Shown here: positions 52,841 to 64,000 of the stretch, in pieces
How positions within the stretch are numbered: position 1 is the first letter of the stretch
How the letters are laid out: every line of letters begins with the position of its first letter
Assembly: GCA_964020975.1 (NCBI GenBank)
Contig: OZ026630.1
Coordinates: 23,115,712 to 23,179,711 of the forward strand
Reading direction: 5' to 3'
Source of the DNA: Hermodice carunculata
Lineage: Eukaryota > Annelida > Polychaeta > Eunicida > Amphinomidae
Length of the DNA: 64,000 nucleotides
Notes under the pieces: generated by a model
Databases searched by the model: none
What the model was told of the DNA's origin: nothing
Seen by the model: only the letters and a program-made list of their open reading frames with translations
Program-made: the position numbers and the translations under genes

Positions 52841-52877
52841 CTGAGACTAGGAAATACTCAGTATTTCCTAGTCTCAG
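52841..52877. repeat. Near-perfect 37-bp palindrome
   Basis: CTGAGACTAGGAAATACT and its exact complement are separated by one base. The two 18-bp arms match fully. Confidence 0.95.
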
Positions 52878-54720
52878 TTTCTATTTATGAAAAAACAAAA
52901 TGGAGGTTTCCATATTTTGGGCTCCCTGTACTTTTGAAGACACCTGTTTGGAATACTAAGAAAAAAAAAAAAATAAAATATATATATATATATATAACAT
53001 CCCTGATATAGTTTTTGAGCGACACTAGAGCTAATTATTTCTGTCAAAAGTTTAAAATTTGAACAAACTTCATGACGGAACACAAATTCCGCTCACATGT
53101 ATGGACAGTCACTTCATAAAAAATACTGCGAAAAGTTGTCTGCCAAAACATTAATTTGGTTGGGAGCTTATCTGAGACAGACCTGATTTTCCAGATAAAC
53201 AAATAAAAGACAGATGTATTTATAATTTTATCCAGTGAGCTTAGTTCCATCACCCACAGGCTTAAATCATGCACTGTGCACAAGAGTTCAGACACCAGTG
53301 CAATAGAATGTACATACATGGAGTGTACATGACAGCAATACTAAATTGCTGGAAGTCAAGACCTGGAATGATACCATCAGAAGAATGACCTTTTCGCTCT
53401 TCTTCTTCTTTCTTCTTCTTCTTCTTTTTTTTTTTTTGTATATATGACATAAACCATCAGACACATCAAAATGAAGGAAGTGAATCTAAGCTGTTACCTT
53501 TGCCTGTTCAGGGTGCTTTCATTTATGAGCTGACAGCCACCAAGTCAATGCTTATTAATAGTAATCCCATCTTATGGAAACCAATGATTTCATTGAAACT
53601 AATTGAGTAGATCCTGTGTCAACTGTGCAACCCTTTGAACTTTTGGAAGCACGTACAGGTGAATCATTATTCATAAACTATTTGTATACTGTATCACTTC
53701 TCTCCACAAAACAAATGTTAGAGATGTTATTTTTTACGATAGACATACATAGTTAAAGCTACGAGGGTAATATTTTCATTTTGGCTTGTCTTCCAAGTTC
53801 ACTTCAACAAGCAAAAGTGGCTTAAGATAGCATTGTCAGGCTCGTGAGATCAAAAACAAATACAGTCAACCAAAGGTAAACTAGCCAAGACATCTTTGTA
53901 TACAGCGTGCTACATTCTTATTTCAACTTATGAATGCAGGATGACCTTTCATTGTTTTCACTTGGTCTTGCAAATTGTCACCTATAATTGGCAGGATTTG
54001 ACATACATTGGTATTTGTTTTGGCCATGTCCTTCAAAGTAACATAGATATGTTGTGTCAATAGCCAGACATACAACATATTTATTCCCTGAGTTGCATAT
54101 TCTGGTGCTATGGATTGGCAATAAATGGAAATCTTTTTTTTTTTTTCATAATATAGGTGAGATTCAAGCTGGTTCCCCACAAAGCAATACTGAAGTCAAC
54201 AGTGGTCAATATGGTAGATCCCAATATGGTGGCAAGCTCTCTGTGAGTCAAAAATTTTCTTGTCGTCAAAGCAGACCCAAGCTCGATGTTATGGATACTC
54301 CATAGAGATAAGACAGAACTTGGTTAGTTCTGGAGGCAAACAAGTTTCAAATTTTAAACTAAAATGCAATCAAGATTGCTGGAGCATGGCCCCTCATTGA
54401 TAACCTTGGTAATCAAAGGTCTCACTTGAAATAACAAGTCGTGAACATGAGGCTCATAGGCCTTATGCTGAAATGTGAACAAACAGATGGACAAAGTGAT
54501 TGCTACATGCATCCTCCTGCAAGGGGGGGGGGGAAGGAGGAAGGAAGGCATAATAAAATGCACAGAAAGTGGTGGTCACTGGTGGAGAAAAAAACAAAAA
54601 CAAGAAAGAAAGAAAATTTTCAGAATTTAATCATACACACAACCAACTACACAAATGATTGGGCAAACTGATAAACAAACAAAACACCAGCATCCCCACA
54701 TAAATACCTTGTTATGTCAG

Positions 54721-54784
54721 CCAAAATTTGTAGGAATCAATACCTCTATATGCCAAAATTTGTAGGAACTAATACCTCTATATG
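54721..54784. repeat. 32-bp tandem duplication
   Basis: CCAAAATTTGTAGGAA(T/C) and the rest of the unit occur twice in succession with one or two differences. Confidence 0.85.
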
Positions 54785-55984
54785 GAATGTCCAGTACCTG
54801 TTTCTATCACTAGGATTGCTGAGCTCGATTTTGCTGTACTTTGTGATAAGCAGGACACATTCTGGACAGGCTAATTAATACTGTAAGTTGTGAGGTGAAT
54901 GTAGAAATACTAGTAGATATACATGTATAAAATCTGTTGTTCATTTGTTGTAGTCACTTCCATGGTTTCAAAATGCCTGTGCACAACTGAAAGATTCCAG
55001 GTTCCTATGCTAAACTAGGAAATTGGACAGACTAATAAAACACATGTACCCATGGATGCAAGGGTTTACTTTCCATGATTCTCATACAGGAAGGACAACT
55101 GTGACCTGCGAAGCAACAGATGCAGCGGCGTAACTGTGTGATTACATGGTCATGTGTACGATCATTAAGCTAACCCATGAGATGCTTGGACATGGATTTC
55201 ATTAGTTTCATTTGGCAACACAATTACTTATTTATCATTACATGAGTACGAGCTTATTGCCAGTGAAATTAATTATTTAGCAAAATCTAAATCCTAAATT
55301 AGTTATATCTGTCAAAGCAATGCCTTTTAAAAACCCTACCCATGTGTACTTTCAATGTATTATCTATGTTCTCCCCTGTGTGTAGTTTTATAGGCATTTC
55401 CTAAATGCATCAAGGACATTCAACAATGAGACCTTTCATGTACCTTCCCTAGATCCCTATATTTTCTTTCACCTGGATTTGCAGCTACAAGCACATATAC
55501 AAGGCTTACTTATGACCTAGCTTTTGTTGTCAATCCTTACCAATATATTTCTTAAACTGGACATCTTTTCTCATTATTTCTTACAAAATGATGTATGTGA
55601 CCAGATGTTATCCATTTAAGTAAATCTGCAAAAAGTCTTGTCAGCCAGGTGCTAAAAATAGCTGTGAAACAGATCTGAGCTTCACACAATTCAGATGCAA
55701 GAAATGGAGTCTGCTTCACAGGCAAGTGCTCAATTTCCCCCCAAAAATTCTAAAAATGCATTGGAACTTTCTTCCTGAATAAACACTGGGTCATCCCTTT
55801 CCTCCAGTCACAACTAAGCTTGGTGTGGTGACAAAAATGCATCATATACTGTGTACGTGATATAATTGCTTTTGTCTTACACAAGGCACTTTTTGTGCCA
55901 ACTCTGAACAAACTCTGGACATTTTTTAGTCTAACCCCAGACCTGAACATCCTTGGAAAAACTACATATCTGTAGCTACATATT

Positions 55985-56245
55985 TTGCAATATATTGTGG
56001 TAACTACAGTGACAAAATGTGCATTGCATGACATGAGGAATTTCTTAAATAATGATGCAACAGTAATATGGGACATGCTTATCAACTTCCCAGCAGAATC
56101 TTTGACCCTGTTGCTACGCAACAGCGACAATCATCGGCCATGGTACAGACAAATTAACAGATATACCAAAGGTGTTACATGTACTGACGTTTGTAGTGAT
56201 AAAGAACACTTATTCGACACAGATGATGAATCCTTCCTATGCTAA
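55985..56245 (+). CDS. Unrecognised open frame, plus strand
   Basis: 86 codons; its second half (VIWDMLINFPAESLTLLLRN, then WYRQINRYTKGVTCTDVCSD and KEHLFDTDDESFLC) has a protein-like composition with an acidic end before the stop. The antisense frame at 55750-56130 is longer but less protein-like. No family is recognised, and there is no splice context I can support. Perhaps a transposon fragment. Confidence 0.25.
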   Translation: MQYIVVTTVTKCALHDMRNFLNNDATVIWDMLINFPAESLTLLLRNSDNHRPWYRQINRYTKGVTCTDVCSDKEHLFDTDDESFLC

Positions 56246-56250
56246 GTTAC

Positions 56251-56317
56251 CAACACTCGTAGTCATAGAGAATATTTACTCCAGCAACATTCGTAGTCAT
56301 AGAGAATATTTACTCCA
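56251..56317. repeat. 33-bp tandem duplication
   Basis: CAACA(C/T)TCGTAGTCATAGA and the rest of the unit occur twice in direct succession with a single difference. Confidence 0.9.
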
Positions 56318-56535
56318 GACATATCATGATAATTCCCTCTATTGCTAAATTCAGTATGTGGCTAGAAATGTGACAAATCTTTTTTTTCATTTAATTATTT
56401 CCTAAGCCAGCAGGTTGGTTTTTTTTTTTTCAAAGGCAACATATTTTCTTTGTTTAATAAAGGAATCTGGGTATACATGTACATGCAGCCACTTTCTTGT
56501 CCCATGATACAGGCCACAGCAGAACCAGGTTAGTA

Positions 56536-56717
56536 ATAACTCTTTAAGTGCCAAATTTTGGACTGAGTCAACAGCTTTTCTCTGGAACTAGAGGCACACT
56601 GGTATTAAAATAAAAGATCTTTTTATGAGGATTACCAATTGAGATCCTAATGATAATTCAGACTAGTTTCACTTTAGTAGATCGACTTCAAATGTGATTA
56701 GCACTGAAAGAGTTAAC
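56536..56717. mobile_element. TTAA-type MITE, copy 3
   Basis: The ends are ATAACTCTTTAAGTGCCAA and, as complement, TTAACTCTTTCAGTGCTAA. It shares the inner blocks AACAGCTTTTCTC and AATTCAGACTAGTTTCACTT with copy 2 but lacks the second arm of the inner hairpin. Confidence 0.7.
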
Positions 56718-57239
56718 ATTCTGCAACAACAAATAGGTTACATGAACCGTGAGATCTAATCAATTCATTCTTGCCCATGTGGACCATCATGCCACATGGT
56801 CAGTGACCTACCATGTCATTCTTGGTGCTCTGAGACTGTCTATTCACCTATGCATTTATCATAAGATAGAAGCTAAAGGTACATGACAGTCACATAAACT
56901 TCATCCCCTACTTTAACATATTCTCCCCATCTGCAACAGTTCCCTGTAATTTAAAGACAAACTAAGGACTAAAACGTCAATTCAAGTAATTCCAATACTA
57001 TTGCTGATGTATTCAAAGTATATGGTCCTATGCTAAAGATAAATGTTGACAGGCCAAACATTATTCTCATTATTTGGACCATGACATGTAATCTTTTATA
57101 AAGACCTTCCATCCTAGTATAACTCATCATCCATCTTTCTCCCTCCTTCTTATAGGCAACCCCTTGAAACGTAACTTTATATTTTCTTCTTGTCCTGTAT
57201 TTGAATCTGACCTAATGTATGGGTGGTGGTCACAAATAA

Positions 57240-57358
57240 AAAGTATCAATACTTTTTGTGTGTTTGTTTCTGTGTGTGGGGGGGGGGTGGGGGGGGGGGT
57301 GGTCACAGATAAAATATAGGGATATTTTTTTTTTCTCTGTGTGTGTGTGTGTGTCATT
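57240..57358. repeat. Poly-G and (GT)n low-complexity tract
   Basis: Runs of G at 57279-57299 and a GT repeat at about 57338-57353. The open frames that cross it are artefacts. Confidence 0.9.
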
Positions 57359-57379
57359 GTGTGCATTCAAAACTGTGAT

Positions 57380-58030
57380 ACAAAGGGTCAAAATTATACA
57401 GAAACTAGAAGCAAGATTTTTTGCATGAAAAACATTATGCATCCCCCGCGCATTTGATTGAAGGGCTCTATGACCTTGATCTTTATCCTCAAGGTCACCT
57501 CGGAGCAAATTTAAGGGAAGTCTCACCTGGGTAAATAATGACCAAGTTTGATGGACTTCAATCATACCAATTTGAAGATGTAGCAGGAAAACCATTCTAT
57601 TTTGCAAGGCATTGTGACCTTGACCTATGGCCTGAAAGTCATCCACAATCATATGAAAAAAAAAAAAAATCCCCAAATCTATGGAGTATCTCTTGCAAAA
57701 GTTTCAAGTGAATCTGGTTTACAGTTTTGATGAAGTCAAAATGTGAACTACCATTGCAGACCCCATTGACTTACATGGTAATCAACTGGAATGCAAAAAT
57801 TAGCATAATAAAGTAAACAAAAATTCAAAAACCCACTAAAATCATTGGAGCATGACCATTTGAACACAGTAGGTAAATACTTACCCAACGCACATCCCAC
57901 CAAGTTTGAAGCGAATATGACGGTTTGTTTTGGAGAAGTTGAAAATGTGAATTAGCATTGACAATCCCAATGACTTACATAGTAATCAACAGGAATGTAT
58001 GGAGTTTTACCTTTCAAGGTCACTCAGGTT
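57380..58030. repeat. Modular repeat fragment
   Basis: It contains the modules GTGACCTTGACCTATGGCC, CACCAAGTTTGAAGCGAATA and GTGAATTAGCATTGACAATC seen in the repeats at 28-29 and 35 kb. The ends are unclear. Confidence 0.5.
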
Positions 58031-58626
58031 TAAAATAGACCATACAAATAGCCCCTAAGCCCTATTATGTGTCAGTGTGTTGACCACAAAGGATTATGGG
58101 AGTAGCAGGGAGGGGAGGGACACATCTCCGAGACGCGTAACGCAAAGCGTAAACATATCAAGTAGGTTACTGACATGGCCGAAGTTTGAATAATTTTAGA
58201 CAAAACTGTATGCTAGGAGCAAACTTACTGTTGGATTGACACATTACGGGTATCCAATATTTTGATTAAAAGATGCTGGCAAATATTATAAACGTAAGAG
58301 TTCACTACAGTAACATGGGAAGACGGGAGCTTTGCCGAACGTGATAATCTTAAGATAATTTTAACAGCTGAATTGTGATAAGATCATGTTGATGAAACCA
58401 TGTCACAATTGTGGCCGGGATATGGCTGCCATATTGGATTTTTACAATTGCACAGCGTTCACATTTTATAAGCACTGATAAGTATAGAAATTTTTTTTTT
58501 TTTTTACAAAATTATTATAAACATGAAGACTGTAATGAAGAAACTTGTGTACAGCAGCTGGAATTTGGCCTCTTGTTCCACCAAATTGCGGGTTTCCATT
58601 TTTAATCTGGCCAGGGTTCTTCATGC

Positions 58627-58875
58627 TCATTTTGGCATGGGTCTGTGGGGTGTTGATCTAGTTGGCGTGGGTAGCTTTAGAGGCCTTGGTTTTGTACATC
58701 TCTGTGTTTTCCCTTGAAAATTGTGCACAAAGTTCTCATTACATAGTTCTATCACATTTTCCCATTCTTTTGAACACAGGAATATGCTTGGTGTTTTGTT
58801 CATGTAAGTTTTCTGCCCCCTTTGAAGTGCAACAAACACACAAATGGCACTTGGAGTCAAGCCGTATGCTACCAT
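58627..58875 (-). other. Unrecognised open frame, minus strand
   Basis: 82 codons; a stretch SIFLCSKEWENVIELCNENF precedes a Pro/Arg/Thr-rich tail. The region 58400-58620 reads GCTGCCATATTGG, like the leaders of the THAP fragments. No family is assigned, and it is probably part of a decayed transposon. Confidence 0.2.
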
Positions 58876-59189
58876 TTCTAATCAACTTTTCTCACTTTTT
58901 TCCTTTCATTTTTGTTGGTCAGCTATCTGTAGAAACTTAGTCCTGGGTTTTTTGTTGAGCTGCTGCACTGAGGCACACAGCAATTGACGCCAGGCATTCT
59001 GATGGTACACTAATAACTAAGTTGAGAGTCGCGACATAGGCGCTGAGAGTTGGCTGCATATATGTCTTTGTTTTGTTACACTCGCGGATCCAGAGGAGTC
59101 CCCCTTATGCACCCATAAGCCTTTGCGATAAACACACTTATGTGTCATTAGGCAATAGGACAACTATATAGCTATCATAGCTCCATGCT

Positions 59190-60345
59190 AGAACAACAGA
59201 CATGGCCAAGGTGTGCCTGAGCCAGCCCTCTGCCTCCCATTCTGCTATGTGGCAAACTGAGGTGTGCACAAGTCTTGTTTGTCAGTGGCACTGTGACCTT
59301 GGGAATTGGGTTATCATTACCCATGCCAGTGTCACTCTGACCTTTGTACAGAACCAAGATCATGTGCAGCACAAAGGTCCTCACTCAGACAATTCTAGAT
59401 TTATCATCTCAAAAAATTGACTATTTTAAAGTGGACCCAAGACCTTAAGAAAATTGCAAGGTCATCCATATGTAACTGCAACATACTCTTTCTTGAAGAC
59501 CATTATCATGTGCAATATCAAGAGTCCCAGCCAAAGTCTTCAGTTATCACATAGAAGTTAAATTAACTTAAGTTGCCCTGCGACACTGGGATGAAGATAT
59601 GTCAAGGTCATCCATTTAAACAACTTGAGCACTATTCCCATCCCCATGCACCCCAGGGTAATTTTGAAGCAATTGCCCACATAATTTGGGGGAAGCTCTG
59701 TTTAAGATTTTGCATTGTAGCTGTTTTTGAGAAGAAGTCGACAATGCAATACAATAGTGCAATATATGCACTGTATTGCCATATATACATACACAGTGGC
59801 AGCACTCACTTAGTTGCAAAATTTGATATCCTGTAACTTTGTCAAAAATTAACATATCCACATTATTTTTGCAAACATTTATTGTCTAAAGGCAAACTAT
59901 ATTCTGATAAAATTTTGAGCAATTCTGGTTAGCCGTTCTGGAGAAGAAGTCAAACACAGCCTTAACACACAAAAAAAATATAGCAAAAACACAAAAATTT
60001 GTGGGAAAAAAATCGCAGCATTACCTGTTGAATGTACAAAGGTCTGGGGGTCTCCAGAAGGTGTTCCTATGTAATTTTGAAGCAATTGGCTTGGCGGTTT
60101 TAAAGAATATTTGTTAAGATTCTGCCAAGAAATGAACAAGAAACAAAACAAAAACACACACACAGAAAAAAAAAATCAATGCAGCATGACCATTTGAACA
60201 AACTTGGTAGAGGCTCACCCAAAGTACACTGCCTCCAAGTTTACATTGAATCTGGCTGATGGTTTCGGAGATGAAATTAAAAACATGATGGCAGATAGAC
60301 GCTTAACCACCACTCAGCAGACTTACAATTCAGCTCAGGCAAAAA
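59190..60345. mobile_element. Modular repeat
   Basis: The units at about 59700-59960 equal those inside the 41.1-42.3 kb element (GTTGCAAAATTTGATATCC, TTAACATATCCACATTATTT, GGAGAAGAAGTC). The ends near GTGTGCCTGAGCCAGCC and GCAGACTTACAATTCAGCTC are approximate. Non-coding. Confidence 0.55.
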
Positions 60346-62143
60346 ATTATTGATGTGTGGCCCAGTGAACAAGCTCAGTAGAGACCTGTATAAGGTACAC
60401 AGACATATACACTATGTTAGATGATCTAGCCCAAAGTTTCTGAGAAGTCAAAAATGTAATTATGTGGACAGACAGACAATGGCCACGCACCTGTGTTGTA
60501 AACGGAGATGACTAACATGTCAGCTGATCTAGGAAAAGCAGCAGTGGTTATTGTGCAGCATACAGAAACTTTTACATAGGGGGATCTCAAACAAAAAAGG
60601 CTCCAGCTAACACCCACACATCTGGGCCTGCATGTCCACATACAGTACCATCTCTAGGACTGTAAGAGATCCTAGGGTATGAATGTTCCTGCCTGAGATA
60701 CAATGTTTGATATTCATAACCATCAAATGATTTGAACTGCACCCTAAACAGTGTGTATTCATATAATATACATATATGTATGTTTTATTTATTTTTCATT
60801 CACATATTTTACTGCCATTAGATTTCAAGTCAAAAACAGTTCGGCAGAGAAATGCACATAAATGGCCAATGACAATAACTGTTCCTCTTTTTATGTCTTA
60901 ATCATCTCATGGTGGCCAGAAATATGAAGGAATGGTGCTTGACATAAATATTTTCCACTTTGTGTCCATTAATCTTGAGCAAAAGTGGGCAAGTACAGTG
61001 CTCACATTCCCACTGGCCTCAGTTTTTTTTTTTAACTTGTATCAAATGAAAGTTAACTAGTCTTAGGCAATCCTCTGTGTCAAGCCCTGTAACAGTGGCA
61101 TCACACTAGTGAACTTCACTCATGCGTGTCCATCAAAATCATTTAGATTCTTCTTCCTGATGATGATAATAAAGTAGCACACATATATATAACCAAAATT
61201 TGATTTTTCTAAAGGTTTCAGTACCACTGGAGAAATTGTATGTTCAATTGAACAAAGGTAAAACCAATAAAGATTACAGCATTAAAAAACTTGTAAACTG
61301 ATATGAAATATGAGTATAGTATGCCTGTACATACTTTTGGCAGCTACACAATGTAATCATCAGGACAAGTGTGTGATGAGAAGGGTATGGAATGCAATGG
61401 TGGTAAGTTGGTTATATGTTAACACAAGCTGTGTGACAGTTTGAGATCACTGTGCACTGTAATAGTTACTCTTGCCACAATATGTCACCCTTCCTTGTGT
61501 GTGTAGGTCATGCATGTGTTACAGCTCTCTTTCGCAGCCACAAGAAATTGGTAATGTTTCAACCATGTCATAAGCTACATGCATGCATACAATGTACTTA
61601 TATCCAAATATGTCTAAATTTTCTTGCAGCTTCTCAGTGTGTATTAAAACAGATCACACATGGACTTTTTGTACTTGATTCAAACTTTACATGTATATGT
61701 TGCATCATTACAGGGAGGGGGAGGAGGTAGGCACACAAATGTAATATAATGGCCAGGGATGGGTGGGGAGGTGTCAATGCTGAAAGGAACTACAATGAAC
61801 CCTGTCAGCTGTCAAGGGAGACCTTTCAGTAGAAAGCATATGTTTCAATACCACTGAAAAACAACACCAAAGATCTGTAGAATATGTCCTTCAAAAATAT
61901 GCAGTTGTCTAAGCACTTCCTCACAAAATACACTGATTTATAATTTATTCAATGCATGTTATATGCCATAGTTACTTTATAACAAGTATTTTCAGAATGA
62001 TTTTCAAACATATGCATGCAGCTGCCTATGTAGTGATCTCTCAATACAATAATAATTATAGTTTATTGGATGCATGAAATATGTCAATCATAGTTACAAT
62101 ATAACACAAAGATTTTTTGAATTTCAGTATTAAACTGCCTATA

Positions 62144-62311
62144 TACAGTGGTCCCTGTCTTCAGAGACCACCTGCCTTGAAAGACCACCTTTCCAACATA
62201 CTTTGCTTAGTACTTTTCTTGTTATTTGTACATCCTATGATAAACAACCTGTCTTGTAGACCACAATTTGGTCATCCCTAGAGGTGGTCTTTCAAGACAG
62301 GTTTCACTGTA
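62144..62311. mobile_element. Mariner-type MITE, 168 bp
   Basis: TACAGTGGTCCCTGTCTT and, as complement of the right end, TACAGTGAAACCTGTCTT form 18-bp inverted ends with three differences, starting with TA. The interior holds GACCACC modules. It lies 54 bases beyond the donor of coronin exon 1, in intron 1. Confidence 0.75.
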
Positions 62312-62364
62312 CATGTATTCACTTTTTACCATCAAGTTTATACATACAGGTAAAAACAACTTAC

Positions 62365-62559
62365 CTTTTCCAAATTAATAATGAGAAATGATCCTCCTCC
62401 TGCAGATTCTGTTACTATGGCAACAAATTTAGGATTCACAGCACAGAAGTTACTATCATGTGCATTTTTTGTAATCTTGATACACTCATAACACAGTTCC
62501 TTTTTGGACGGGCTCCCATACACATGGCGGAATTTGGAGCTCCGCACTCTAAAGGCCAT
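62365..62559 (-). CDS. CORO2: Coronin-2 exon 1 (coding), start codon and N-terminal signature
   Basis: 65 codons, phase 0 at the end. It encodes MAFRVRSSKFRHVYGSPS, then ITKNAHDSNFCAVNPKF and VTESAGGGSFLIINLEK, matching the start of CORO2 proteins (RSSKFRHVFG, ITRSVHDNHFCAVN, ESAGGGSFLVIPL). The ATG at 62559 is chosen because it sits at the position of the known start and is immediately preceded by an acceptor (TTTTTTTTACAG). The transcript therefore has an upstream non-coding exon. Donor GTAAGT follows at 62364. Confidence 0.95.
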
Positions 62560-63573
62560 CTGTAAAAAAATAAAATAAACAACCACTATTACTGTCAGTC
62601 ACATACCTGGATAGCTATAGTGTACAATCAATGCAGTCATATCAAGTGAAATACATTCAACAGCCAGCATTCTGAATTTAACCCACCTTGACCATGTACT
62701 CAGTCAGTGCATCAAAATGGTGTGAATTCCTAATATGGTAGTATGTGCAGGTCAAGGGAAAATGTGCTCCTTTTTGGCATGAATGCTACATGGTTAATTG
62801 ATTAGTGGATCATGAATTTCAGTCCTGGTGTAATGTTAAAACAATCCTGTAGAGACCTCCATGTACACAACTGCCCAGGTCAGATAGATCAAATACTACT
62901 TTAGTTTGTTCAGTCAGACTTGTGCAAAATGCAGCTTTCCATCTGGCAGCAAGTAGCCGGATAACAATAATATGCCTTGACCCCTAGTTTGTTCCCTGGA
63001 AGAGGGAAACTCACTAATGTGTACACACTGTGCCTCAATACATATATATCAACTTAGTCAAGCCTGGTATCTGCCATTTATATCACCCAATCCATTCAAT
63101 GCATACATGTAGCTTTGGGCAACATAATAACACTCTACACTTCATGTAATATGTCACAACACACTCAAGTTTATAACCTGACTTATATCATGGTGTGAAA
63201 ATCAAGTGTGGGCAATGAACCTACAGACCAATTAAATAACCATATGAAATTTTTATTTTGTGTCTCTCTCATCAATCACCCTTTATATATTTTGTTAGAT
63301 CTGTAGACTTATTTTCAATCATTCATATATACAATATCAATGTCTCACATCAACTCGTAAGTCACAGGTCTATATAATGATGTACATGTACATGTACATA
63401 CATGGGATTCATACAATTTTGTATAGATACAATACCCAGGCTCTACACTCCAATTGTCTTCCACTATATACATATACAACAAATCATCTAGATTACAAGG
63501 GTCATCTAAAATGCTATCAATTTCTTTAGTACATGATGCATACATGTTGTACCTACATGTATATGATATACGT
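62560..63573. other. Upstream of the first coding exon; no supported gene
   Basis: It should contain intron and possibly 5'UTR exon of the coronin gene. I see no clear promoter, CpG-rich stretch or exon. AT-rich with TACATGTACATGTACATG runs near 63380-63400. Confidence 0.4.
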
Positions 63574-63750
63574 ACAGTGGTACCTGCTGTATGTGGCAAC
63601 AAAAGGAGAGGTCACTTGCTCTCTGTGGTCACAATTTTTAGGACACAGCAGTTAACTTCTTTGAAAATTATCTGCAATGAAAGGTCACATGCTGAACGTG
63701 GCCATTTTGTCTTGGCAGATGGGGTGGCCACAAACAGCAGGTACCACTGT
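63574..63750. mobile_element. MITE with perfect 17-bp inverted ends
   Basis: ACAGTGGTACCTGCTGT at 63574-63590 is exactly complementary to 63734-63750, and pairing extends to 23 of 24 bases (TGTGGC). It has GGTCAC modules inside. The open frames across it are chance. Confidence 0.85.
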
Positions 63751-64000
63751 GTTGTGTATTCAAATATATGGTCACAATGATATTTTTTCACTGCATCTAT
63801 AAACTGATTATGAGCTTCATATTTACCTGATCTGTTTGTTCACAGACAAACAATGAAAAATATAACTGTCCACAATAAATGTACATATGCATGTGATAAG
63901 TTTGGTTGTCTGCATGAAAAATGTGTCTGGTACACATAATTACATGCTTTTATCACCTAATTGACCAACTTGATGCCCTCTGCTTGATACATGTATGAAC

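Noticed and set aside
52968-53000. tRNA or small RNA gene near the (TA) tract
   Set aside because: Only an A-run and TA repeats; no cloverleaf.
55750-56130. Minus-strand frame of 126 residues
   Set aside because: It is long by chance in an AT-rich region, without domain, splice or codon support. The overlapping plus frame looks more protein-like, and neither is certain.

Overview
The window is AT-rich eukaryotic DNA, mostly intronic and repetitive. The organism is probably a marine invertebrate, and the best guess is a mollusc of the bivalve type. That guess rests on the repeat style: headers built on GAGGCCCATGGGCC, AGGTCAAGGTCA-type internal modules, GGACAGACAGAC tails, pearl-like elements with tandem cores and a microsatellite tail, and Penelope-like elements with GIY-YIG endonuclease. 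It is an inference from repeat types, not a species assignment.

One host gene can be followed across nearly the whole window, on the minus strand: a coronin of the CORO2A/2B type, an actin-binding WD40 protein. Ten exons are recognised by sequence or supported by a clear terminal-exon signature, and one more (4457-4555) is a phase-compatible candidate. Together they encode about 479 residues. From 5' to 3' they are 62365-62559 (start codon), 32172-32288, 20260-20409, 19693-19857, 19055-19174, 18454-18558, 16696-16792, 14865-14977, 5489-5602, 4457-4555 (candidate) and 1199-1363 (stop). An AATAAA signal lies at 1016-1021. Reading phases join across every junction. The first intron is 30 kb and the second 11.8 kb. 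A decayed tandem copy of exon 7 lies in intron 7. The vertebrate C-terminal coiled coil is not visible. A basic Ser-rich tail takes its place.

The introns are packed with mobile elements. At 1.5-2.6 kb and 24.0-25.3 kb are two related non-autonomous elements with hairpin ends, five-copy tandem cores and GA or GAAA tracts. At 6.6-8.4 kb and about 11.9-14.8 kb are two decayed Penelope-like elements. The second carries a recognisable hammerhead ribozyme, and the first is interrupted by a MITE. At 9.9-11.4 kb is a 5'-truncated LINE with an open 405-residue reverse transcriptase frame. At 15.17-15.66 kb a THAP zinc-finger fragment sits between 26-bp inverted repeats. At 21.8-23.1, 28.2-29.5, 32.7-33.6, 34.7-35.8, 38.0-38.4, 41.1-42.3, 57.4-58.0 and 59.2-60.3 kb lie modular repeats with palindromic heads. 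At 29.5-31.7 kb is an unusually GC-rich, decayed block. At 36.0-36.5 kb is a pair of fold-back elements. At 38.7-44.2 kb are a second THAP fragment, a PHD finger and a CR1-like LINE that was split by a modular repeat. From 45 to 62 kb there are MITEs, simple repeats and a few unrecognised exon-like reading frames.

No rRNA, tRNA or CRISPR array was seen. Most short open frames in the window are chance frames or decayed repeats.
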